Positions 1-4,497 of a DNA stretch of 5,961 nucleotides are shown in pieces. The translations under genes were made by a program, and so were the position numbers. Source of the stretch: Pseudomonadota bacterium (GTDB taxonomy: Bacteria > Pseudomonadota > Gammaproteobacteria > Burkholderiales > Burkholderiaceae_C); the NCBI GenBank assembly GCA_023418355.1, contig JAEZZU010000158.1, positions 1 to 5,961 of the forward strand, read 5' to 3'. The notes beneath the pieces were generated by a model. The model worked only from the letters and a program-made list of their open reading frames with translations, did not search any database and was not told the origin of the DNA. Within the stretch, counting starts at the first letter, position 1. The number at the start of each line of letters is the position of its first letter.

Positions 1-615
1 GCCCTGATCGGTGCCAACGGTGCAGGAAAAAGCACCACACTGCGCGCCATCTGCGGCCTGGTGCCACTGGCCGCCGGCAGCATCCACTACCAGGGCCAGA
101 GTCTGGCCGGGCAGCCCGTGCATGCCATGGTGCGCCAGGGCCTGGTCATGGTGCCCGAAGGGCGCGGCATCTTCCCGCAGCTGACCATTGAAGAAAACCT
201 GCACATGGGTGCCTACAGCCGCAGCGAAAAAGCTGCCATTGCGCAGGAGGTCGAGCAGGTCTATGCGCGCTTTCCGCGCCTGGCCGAGCGCCGTAAGCAG
301 ACCGCAGGCACGCTCTCTGGCGGCGAGCAGCAAATGCTGGCCATGGGCCGCGCCATTCTCTCCAAGCCCAAGCTGCTGCTGCTCGACGAGCCCACCATGG
401 GCCTGGCCCCCATCATGGTGGACAAGATCTTTGAGGTGATTCAGAACATCTCCGCCCAAGGCGTCACCATCCTGCTGATCGAGCAGAACGCCCGCCTGGC
501 CCTCGAAGCCAGCCAGCGCGGCTATGTGCTGGAGTCCGGGGAGCTGACGCTGGAAGGCCCCGCGCACCAGTTGCTGCATGACCCAAAGGTACGGGCGGCG
601 TATCTGGGGGAGTAA
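1..615 (+). CDS. livF: Branched-chain amino acid ABC transporter ATP-binding protein LivF (5' end missing)
   Basis: This is the ATPase subunit that, with LivG, powers a high-affinity importer for leucine, isoleucine, valine or related substrates at the inner face of the cytoplasmic membrane. The reading frame is open from base 1, so the gene starts outside the window. In the 204 visible residues, Walker A (GANGAGKST) is at 4-12, the Q-loop stretch (GRGIFPQLTIEENL) around 54-67, the ABC signature (LSGGEQ) at 105-110 and Walker B (LLLLDEP) at 125-131. The H-loop position reads LLIEQNA (158-164), with Gln in place of His, as is common in LivF. The C-terminal tail (YVLESGELTLEGP) also fits LivF. 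Family members are about 235 residues long, so roughly 30 are missing. The rest of the liv operon should lie to the left. Some paralogues serve urea or amides, so the substrate is inferred. TAA is at 613-615. Confidence 0.93.
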   Translation, partial: ALIGANGAGKSTTLRAICGLVPLAAGSIHYQGQSLAGQPVHAMVRQGLVMVPEGRGIFPQLTIEENLHMGAYSRSEKAAIAQEVEQVYARFPRLAERRKQTAGTLSGGEQQMLAMGRAILSKPKLLLLDEPTMGLAPIMVDKIFEVIQNISAQGVTILLIEQNARLALEASQRGYVLESGELTLEGPAHQLLHDPKVRAAYLGE

Positions 616-660
616 TTTGCCCAATATTTCCCAATAGCTTGTTATCAACAAATCAAAACA

Positions 661-1593
661 ATGGCTGTACCTACCTACGACCAATTTATTGAGCCAATCA
701 TTCGCTTCCTCGCGCAATACCCGGATGGCATCGATGCCAAGGCAGCACACGAGGCCGCTGCTGAAACGCTTCAACTATCCACAGAAGACAAACAACAACT
801 CCTTCCCAGTGGGAATCAACCGATTTACAAAAATCGTGCTGGCTGGGCACATGACCGACTTAAACGAGCCGGCTTATCTTCCAGCCCGAAACATGGGGTC
901 TGGAAACTGACTCCTGAAGGCATCAAGTTCATACAAGAACACCAATCTCCATTTAGTCCAGATCTGGTGGAAAAACTTGCAACCGGCTTCCTCAATGTAC
1001 GGCTGTCACCAGACACGCAAGCTCAGGTTCCTCAAACTACATTGGATGCCTCAAGCGAAAATATTCCTTCGCCCACAGTTAGCCCTGACGACCGCCTGGC
1101 ACAAGCTCTTGCAGAGTTACGCGAAGCTGCCGCAGGCGAACTGCTTGAAGCATTGACTCATGCAAATCCAGCTTTTTTTGAAAGAATCGTGCTGGATCTC
1201 TTGTACCGAATGGGATATGGAGGCAGCCGCAATGACCTCATGCGAGTTGGCGGCAGTGGAGACGCAGGAATAGATGGTGTGATCTCGCTCGACAAACTTG
1301 GGCTGGAAAAGGTCTACGTTCAAGCAAAACGCTGGCAATCTGCTGTTGGGCGACCAGAGTTGCAGGCCTTTTATGGTGCTCTCGCAGGACAGAAAGCCAA
1401 GAAGGGCGTTTTCATTACTACCTCTGCCTATACAGCCCAAGCCATTGAGTTCGCCAAGTCTGTTGAGGGGATGGTGCTCATTGACGGTAAACGCTTAACC
1501 GAATTGATGATTGACCACGAGGTAGGAATTACAGCGAAAGTTGTAAAAATCCCCAAGCTAGACAGCGATTACTTTGACGACGAAGGCGTCTAG
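661..1593 (+). CDS. mrr: Mrr methylation-dependent (type IV) restriction endonuclease
   Basis: Mrr cuts DNA carrying foreign methylation and needs no partner methylase. The 310 residues match the usual size (about 304 in E. coli). The N-terminal winged-helix domain (about 1-95) starts with VPTYDQFIEPIIRFLA and contains KNRAGWAHDRLKRAGL (57-72), both close to E. coli Mrr as I recall it, which supports the ATG at 661. A linker (about 96-140) leads to SPDDRLAQAL (141-150) and the PD-(D/E)xK nuclease fold (about 165-290). In that fold FERIVLDLLYRMGYGG (173-188) precedes the catalytic GDAGIDG (200-206, probable metal Asp205) and QAK (221-223, probable Lys223). No key residue is missing. No clear Shine-Dalgarno precedes the start. 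A weak promoter (TTGCCC at 617-622, TGTTAT at 640-645, 17-bp gap) would leave a very short leader. GC is lower than the neighbours: 28/60 at 661-720 and 25/60 at 1141-1200, against 42/60 in livF at 241-300. This suggests horizontal acquisition. No other defence gene is adjacent. Confidence 0.95.
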   Translation: MAVPTYDQFIEPIIRFLAQYPDGIDAKAAHEAAAETLQLSTEDKQQLLPSGNQPIYKNRAGWAHDRLKRAGLSSSPKHGVWKLTPEGIKFIQEHQSPFSPDLVEKLATGFLNVRLSPDTQAQVPQTTLDASSENIPSPTVSPDDRLAQALAELREAAAGELLEALTHANPAFFERIVLDLLYRMGYGGSRNDLMRVGGSGDAGIDGVISLDKLGLEKVYVQAKRWQSAVGRPELQAFYGALAGQKAKKGVFITTSAYTAQAIEFAKSVEGMVLIDGKRLTELMIDHEVGITAKVVKIPKLDSDYFDDEGV

Positions 1594-1619
1594 TTATTCA
1601 TTGATCTGCACCCGACGTA

Positions 1620-1649
1620 AAAAAGGCTTCCATGATTGGAAGCCTTTTT
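1620..1649. terminator. Bidirectional intrinsic terminator between mrr and the hdeD-like gene
   Basis: Perfect 12-bp arms, AAAAAGGCTTCC (1620-1631) and its complement (1638-1649), enclose a 6-nt loop (ATGATT). The arms give a run of T on either strand: CCTTTTTG going right, and CCTTTTTTACG going left. It lies 26 nt after the mrr stop and about 55 nt after the convergent minus-strand gene, so it can serve both. Confidence 0.9.
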
Positions 1650-1653
1650 GTTA

Positions 1654-1697
1654 ATAGCTGCAAAAGCTTATGTATCAAGCGCCAGCAGCTATCAAAA
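1654..1697. repeat. Nested palindromic intergenic repeat, copy A
   Basis: Outer arms ATAGCTGC (1654-1661) and GCAGCTAT (1685-1692) are perfect complements. Inner arms GCTT (1666-1669) and AAGC (1677-1680) are nested inside. The right half (1677-1697) matches the reverse complement of 4403-4423 at 18 of 21 positions. It lies between the terminator and the stop of the hdeD-like gene. The Comamonadaceae association is from memory only. Confidence 0.65.
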
Positions 1698-1703
1698 CCA
1701 TAT

Positions 1704-2270
1704 TCAACCCTTGACCAACTTGCGCAGCTTGAGCGCTGCCACAATCTGCAGCACACCGTAGATCAGGGCCACGACGCCAATCCAGATCACGCCCACGATG
1801 ACGCCTGCCACCGGCGCAATCAGCAGCAAGGCACCGAGCGCCACGCCCATGAAGCCGCTGATGATCAGCATCCATTCGTTGTCGATTTCCTTGCGCACGC
1901 GGATAGCAAACACGATGCGCATCACACCAAACACCACAAACCACAGGGCAGCCACCCAGACCATGGCCTCTGCCATGGAGACGGGGTTAAGCACCGCAGA
2001 AATACCGAAGAGCAGCGAGATCAGCGCGTAGATCAGCATCCAGCCCCTGGATGCGGGGGCATCCTTGGTGAACAGGCCAATCAACCCCACCACGCCTTCT
2101 GCAATGGCCAGCACGCCGATGGCCCAGGTCAGGCTGGCGCCCATGCCCACCGGGTTGACGATGGCCATGACGCCAAACAGCACGGCCACCACGCCGAACA
2201 GCAAAATCAGCCACCAGCTGCGCCCCACGGCTTGCTGCAGCATGCTCACGGGTGAGTTATTCATTTCCAT
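1704..2270 (-). CDS. HdeD/DUF308 family six-helix membrane protein
   Basis: This is a small integral membrane protein of the family named for E. coli HdeD, which is linked to acid resistance at high cell density. The biochemical role is unknown. The chosen start (ATG at 2270) gives 188 residues, the usual family length of about 190. AAGGAG (2277-2282) sits 6 nt upstream. The ATG one codon earlier is too close to it, and the reading frame further upstream (to TTG 2369) encodes nothing hydrophobic or conserved. Six hydrophobic segments are predicted at about 19-38, 45-67, 77-96, 102-123, 133-152 and 156-178. The odd-numbered ones repeat a pattern of Trp plus a small-residue helix ending in NP or AP (WLILLFG...NP40, WMLIYAL...NP96, WMLIISG...AP153), so the protein reads as three tandem two-helix units. 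The C-terminus is basic (KLRKLVKG). It is convergent with mrr and shares its terminator. Family assignment is firm; a role in acid resistance is inferred. Confidence 0.87.
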   Translation of the reverse strand: MEMNNSPVSMLQQAVGRSWWLILLFGVVAVLFGVMAIVNPVGMGASLTWAIGVLAIAEGVVGLIGLFTKDAPASRGWMLIYALISLLFGISAVLNPVSMAEAMVWVAALWFVVFGVMRIVFAIRVRKEIDNEWMLIISGFMGVALGALLLIAPVAGVIVGVIWIGVVALIYGVLQIVAALKLRKLVKG

Positions 2271-2276
2271 CATCCA

Positions 2277-2282
2277 CTCCTT
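2277..2282 (-). promoter_or_regulatory. Ribosome binding site setting the hdeD-like start
   Basis: The minus strand reads AAGGAG here, followed by TGGATG and then the ATG at 2270. The 6-nt gap favours the second of three clustered ATGs (2273, 2270, 2264). The first has only a 3-nt gap and the third has 12. Confidence 0.75.
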
Positions 2283-2304
2283 CCAGATCAAAGTTGCTTT
2301 CATG

Positions 2305-2310
2305 ATTATG
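2305..2310 (-). promoter_or_regulatory. Possible -10 element for the hdeD-like gene
   Basis: The minus strand reads CATAAT, 5 of 6 matches to the sigma-70 -10 consensus, about 35 nt upstream of the chosen start. No good -35 lies 16-18 bp further up, where the GC-rich dyad at 2317-2337 sits. If real, the promoter is weak or activator-dependent. Confidence 0.25.
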
Positions 2311-2316
2311 GGATGT

Positions 2317-2337
2317 CGCCTGCTGCCGCGGCAGGCG
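2317..2337. repeat. GC-rich dyad upstream of the hdeD-like gene
   Basis: Arms CGCCTGC (2317-2323) and GCAGGCG (2331-2337) are perfect complements. The overlapping 10-mer TGCCGCGGCA (2324-2333) is itself a palindrome, so two alternative folds exist. It occupies the -35 region of the CATAAT candidate and could be an operator or simply an untranslated hairpin. Confidence 0.45.
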
Positions 2338-2369
2338 CAATCCACAGTGAACGATGCTGTCCTACACAA

Positions 2370-2401
2370 GCGTTGCGCTTATGCCAAGGTGCTTGCAACG
2401 C
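2370..2401. repeat. Inverted repeat between the MCP and hdeD-like genes
   Basis: GCGTTGC (2370-2376) and GCAACGC (2395-2401) are perfect 7-bp complements around an 18-nt loop. The TTGCGCTT at 2373-2380 also occurs at 4416-4423 in repeat element B, so this may be the left part of a diverged copy that continues into 2419-2444. Confidence 0.4.
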
Positions 2402-2418
2402 GCAAAAGCCCTGCACAT

Positions 2419-2444
2419 CAGCGCCAGCCGCTCTCTTTTTTGGA
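2419..2444 (+). repeat. Short intergenic repeat, copy C
   Basis: This 26-nt stretch matches 4472-4497 at 23 of 26 positions; both contain GCTCTCTTTTTT. Its first part (AGCGCCAGC) is shared with copy A at 1678-1686. It lies downstream of the chemoreceptor gene, just beyond that gene's terminator on the minus strand. Confidence 0.65.
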
Positions 2445-2454
2445 ATATTTCAGA

Positions 2455-2483
2455 CAAAAAGAAAGCTCCCCAAGGGAGCTTTC
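2455..2483 (-). terminator. Intrinsic terminator of the chemoreceptor gene
   Basis: Perfect 10-bp arms GAAAGCTCCC (2461-2470) and GGGAGCTTTC (2474-2483) enclose a 3-nt loop. On the minus strand the stem is followed by TTTTTG (2455-2460). It starts 20 nt after the MCP stop codon. Confidence 0.9.
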
Positions 2484-2502
2484 CTGCATGTTCACGCTGA
2501 CT

Positions 2503-4071
2503 TTATGACGCCAGCTTGAAGGTAGAGACCGCCTGCACCAGCTGCCGTGCCTGCTGGTTGAGGCTGTCGGCAGCAGAGGCTGCTTCTTCCACCAAGGCGG
2601 CGTTTTGCTGCGTGACCTGGTCCAGCTGCGCCACGGCATCGCTGACCTGGGCAATACCTGCCGACTGCTCCGTGCTGGCGGCGTTGATGTCCGAAATCAG
2701 GCTGCTGACCTGGTGCACCTGCTTGACGATGTCCTGCATGGTGGTGCCGGCTTCGCTCACCAGCTCACCGCCCGATTCCACCTTCTGCACGCTGTCGCTG
2801 ATCAGCGACTTGATTTCCTTGGCAGCTTCCGCACTGCGCTGCGCCAGGGTGCGCACTTCACCCGCCACCACGGCAAAGCCACGGCCCTGCTCACCGGCAC
2901 GCGCAGCTTCGACCGCGGCATTGAGCGCGAGGATGTTGGTCTGGAAAGCAATGCCGTCAATGACGCTGGTGATGTCCGAAATCTTGCGCGAAGAGGTGTT
3001 GATGTCTTCCATCATGTGCACCACCTGATCGACCACCACACCGCCCTTGGCCGCCACTTCGCTGGCCGACTGTGCCAGCTTGGCTGCGTGATGCGCGGTT
3101 TCGGAGTTCTGGCGCACGGTGCTGGACAGCTCTTCCATGGACGCGGCGGTTTCCTCCAGATTGCTGGCCTGCTCTTCGGTGCGCTGCGACAGGTCGGCAT
3201 TGCCCACGGAGATCTGGTTCACGCCGGTGGCAATGCTGTCGCTGCTGTTGCGCACGGTGCTCACAATCTCGCGCAGGCCTTGCTGCATCTTCTGCATGGC
3301 ATGGACCACGCTGCCAGGCTGTGCATGGCTGGTGTCGATGTGGCTGGACAGATCACCCGCCGCAATGGCGCTGGCCAGGTCAGCCACTTCGCGCGGCTCA
3401 CCACCCAGTTCACGCGTGAGGCCGCGTGTCAGCACCACGCCGATGACCACACCGGCCAGAACACCAGCCAGCGTCAGGCCAATCAGCAGTGTACGAATCT
3501 CTGAGTAGGTGCTGGTGGTGGCGTCGTTCAGCTCTGAAGCATTGGCGCGCTTGAGGTCCATCAGCTGGTTCATGGCATTGTCTGCACGGTCCGCAATGGG
3601 GCGCAGCACTGTGAACAGACGCTCTGAAGAAGCCCGCTGGTCATTCAAAGGTTCGGACTGAAGTATCTGTTCAATGTGCTGCACTTCCTTTTCGTAGGCG
3701 CGCACGGCATCCATGCTCTGCGCAAACAGCTCGCGCCCCTTGTCGGTGGTGAGCTTGGATTTGGCTTCACCCAGTGCCTGGTACACGCGCTGAATGCGTG
3801 CATCGCGGTCCTTGAGGTGGCGTTCTCTGTCGGACTGCGTATACGACAGTATGGCGCTGCGAATCGCGCGATTGGCTGCCAGCAGCTGCACATTGGCCTC
3901 TGACACGTAGCTCATGCCGAGCGCTTCACTCTCATACATGGCACTGGCCATATCGTTCATCTGCGAGGACTTGATGATCCCTTGAATGCCGATGATTGCG
4001 CCAATGAACGCGACCACCAGAAATCCTCCAATGAGCTTGCTACCAACCTTGAGGTTCTGAAACCATTCCAT
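2503..4071 (-). CDS. Methyl-accepting chemotaxis protein (transmembrane chemoreceptor)
   Basis: This is an inner-membrane chemoreceptor that senses a ligand outside and controls CheA/CheW, and so the flagellar motor. With ATG at 4071 it has 522 residues. The start is set by AGGAAG (4077-4082) 5 nt upstream and by the usual short basic N-terminus (MEWFQNLKVGSKL). TM1 is at about 11-33. A helical periplasmic region (about 34-192) looks like a four-helix-bundle sensor. TM2 is at about 194-215 and HAMP at about 216-270. The cytoplasmic rod follows, with the conserved tip IDGIAFQTNILALNAAVEAA (371-390) and RAGEQGRGFAVVAGEVR (391-407). Candidate methylation sites are ASNLEE (302-307), AASMEE (309-314) and AALVEE (491-496). 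The C-terminus is STFKLAS, without the NWETF-type pentapeptide that tethers CheR/CheB in some receptors. The ligand cannot be read from the sequence. No che gene is adjacent, so this is an orphan receptor with its own terminator. Confidence 0.95.
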   Translation of the reverse strand: MEWFQNLKVGSKLIGGFLVVAFIGAIIGIQGIIKSSQMNDMASAMYESEALGMSYVSEANVQLLAANRAIRSAILSYTQSDRERHLKDRDARIQRVYQALGEAKSKLTTDKGRELFAQSMDAVRAYEKEVQHIEQILQSEPLNDQRASSERLFTVLRPIADRADNAMNQLMDLKRANASELNDATTSTYSEIRTLLIGLTLAGVLAGVVIGVVLTRGLTRELGGEPREVADLASAIAAGDLSSHIDTSHAQPGSVVHAMQKMQQGLREIVSTVRNSSDSIATGVNQISVGNADLSQRTEEQASNLEETAASMEELSSTVRQNSETAHHAAKLAQSASEVAAKGGVVVDQVVHMMEDINTSSRKISDITSVIDGIAFQTNILALNAAVEAARAGEQGRGFAVVAGEVRTLAQRSAEAAKEIKSLISDSVQKVESGGELVSEAGTTMQDIVKQVHQVSSLISDINAASTEQSAGIAQVSDAVAQLDQVTQQNAALVEEAASAADSLNQQARQLVQAVSTFKLAS

Positions 4072-4076
4072 CTGAG

Positions 4077-4082
4077 CTTCCT
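4077..4082 (-). promoter_or_regulatory. Ribosome binding site setting the chemoreceptor start
   Basis: The minus strand reads AGGAAG, then CTCAG, then ATG at 4071. This favours 4071 over the TTG at 4170, which would add 33 residues with no receptor-like character and has no Shine-Dalgarno. Confidence 0.75.
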
Positions 4083-4097
4083 GCGTGTAAATCTTTG

Positions 4098-4119
4098 AAA
4101 AAAAGCTGCGCCATGGCGC
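4098..4119 (-). promoter_or_regulatory. Palindrome plus T-run in the chemoreceptor leader (possible attenuator)
   Basis: GCGCCATGGCGC (4108-4119) is a perfect 12-bp palindrome. On the minus strand it is followed by AGC and seven T (4098-4104), an arrangement like a short intrinsic terminator about 27 nt before the start codon. The stem is only 4 bp with a 4-nt loop, or 7 bp if a 2-nt bulge is allowed, so any termination would be weak. Confidence 0.3.
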
Positions 4120-4172
4120 CTTGCTGGAGCAAAGGCACCCTGATACATCTAGAAGGAGAACAAGGGGCAAAC

Positions 4173-4210
4173 CCAGGCCATGGACACACGCTGCGGGTGT
4201 GCGGGCCTGG
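4173..4210. repeat. Nested hairpin upstream of the chemoreceptor gene
   Basis: Outer arms CCAGGCC (4173-4179) and GGCCTGG (4204-4210) are perfect complements. Inner arms CACAC (4185-4189) and GTGTG (4197-4201) close a 7-nt loop. There is no T-run on either side, so it is not an intrinsic terminator. It could fold in a long MCP leader. Confidence 0.45.
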
Positions 4211-4287
4211 TTACCCCAAATCAGCGGCGCAGCGCGCCTGCTGGGTCTGTAAGTAAGCGCTTCTTGATATAAGACTTCTCACAGCTC

Positions 4288-4304
4288 ACAAATTTTACAT
4301 TTGT
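4288..4304. promoter_or_regulatory. AT-rich dyad in the probable chemoreceptor promoter region
   Basis: ACAAAT (4288-4293) and ATTTGT (4299-4304) are perfect 6-bp inverted arms around TTTAC, a layout typical of a dimeric repressor or activator site. The regulator is unknown. It is about 217 nt upstream of the MCP start. Confidence 0.3.
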
Positions 4305-4374
4305 TATCAATTAGATACCGCAGACACGCTTGTACTACCCTGCCCAGCCTGGGCTTTCACTGCGCCCAGAAAGC

Positions 4375-4402
4375 ACAAAGGCTTCCCTATGGAAGCCTTT
4401 GT
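4375..4402. terminator. Strong intrinsic terminator downstream of rimO
   Basis: Perfect 12-bp arms ACAAAGGCTTCC (4375-4386) and GGAAGCCTTTGT (4391-4402) enclose a 4-nt loop. Plus-strand readout gives the better T-run (TTTGTTTTTG). The minus-strand side, which would serve rimO, reads TTTGTGCTTT. It lies about 90 nt past the rimO stop, with repeat element B between. The arms share AAAGGCTTCC with the terminator at 1620-1649. Confidence 0.85.
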
Positions 4403-4497
4403 TTTTGATAGCGCCTTGCGCTTGGAAATAAAGGATTTCAGATACTAATTAACTTGAAATCCTTGTTCCACCAGCGCTAGCTGCTCTCTTTTTTAGA
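4403..4497. repeat. Nested inverted-repeat element B overlapping the rimO stop codon
   Basis: The core has perfect 10-bp arms AAGGATTTCA (4431-4440) and TGAAATCCTT (4455-4464). Outside these lie GGAA/TTCC (4424-4427, 4466-4469) and TAGCGC/GCGCTA (4409-4414, 4474-4479), giving three nested levels of dyad symmetry. The left half (4403-4423, reversed) matches copy A at 18 of 21 positions. The right half (4472-4497) matches copy C at 23 of 26 positions. The right end includes the rimO TAA (4493-4495). No coding capacity, so MITE- or REP-like at most. Confidence 0.6.

Larger units (their letters stand above)
4072..4492. other. Gene-free region between rimO and the chemoreceptor gene
   Basis: No convincing gene lies here. 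From the left it holds the MCP leader: the ribosome site at 4077-4082, a T7 run on the minus strand at 4098-4104 just after a 12-bp palindrome, and a nested hairpin at 4173-4210. An AT-rich stretch (about 4258-4320) with a dyad at 4288-4304 is the likeliest place for the MCP promoter. I could not fit a convincing -35/-10 pair or a FliA-type (TAAA...GCCGATAA) site. The right part holds the terminator at 4375-4402 and repeat element B. Confidence 0.6.

Noticed and set aside
616..1703. Multi-gene restriction or defence island around mrr
   Set aside because: Only mrr is present; flanks are a transporter gene and a membrane protein gene, with no methylase, helicase, integrase or toxin-antitoxin pair.
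1632..2255. His/Asp/Gln-rich 207-codon plus-strand frame
   Set aside because: It is antisense to the hdeD-like gene, and its odd composition is the complement of hydrophobic membrane-helix codons. It also begins inside a terminator.
2271..2369. 33-residue N-terminal extension of the hdeD-like protein from TTG at 2369
   Set aside because: The extension crosses the GC dyad and the ribosome site, and the family's normal length is met by the ATG at 2270.
2360..2400. Sigma-54 promoter upstream of the hdeD-like gene (TGGCAT on the minus strand)
   Set aside because: The TTGC half is absent at the correct spacing.
2605..3504. 299-codon plus-strand frame opposite the chemoreceptor gene
   Set aside because: Low-complexity antisense shadow; the minus strand encodes the intact HAMP and signalling domains.
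4072..4170. 33-residue N-terminal extension of the chemoreceptor from TTG at 4170
   Set aside because: No Shine-Dalgarno and no receptor-like sequence; the ATG at 4071 has AGGAAG at the right distance.
4180..4272. 30-codon plus-strand frame (MDTRCGCAGL...) with AGGAG upstream
   Set aside because: The AGGAG is about 20 nt from the ATG, too far, and the frame runs through the nested hairpin with no recognisable product.
4072..4374. FliA (sigma-28) promoter for the chemoreceptor gene
   Set aside because: The best -10-like match on the minus strand (GCCGCTGA) has no TAAA at the required distance.
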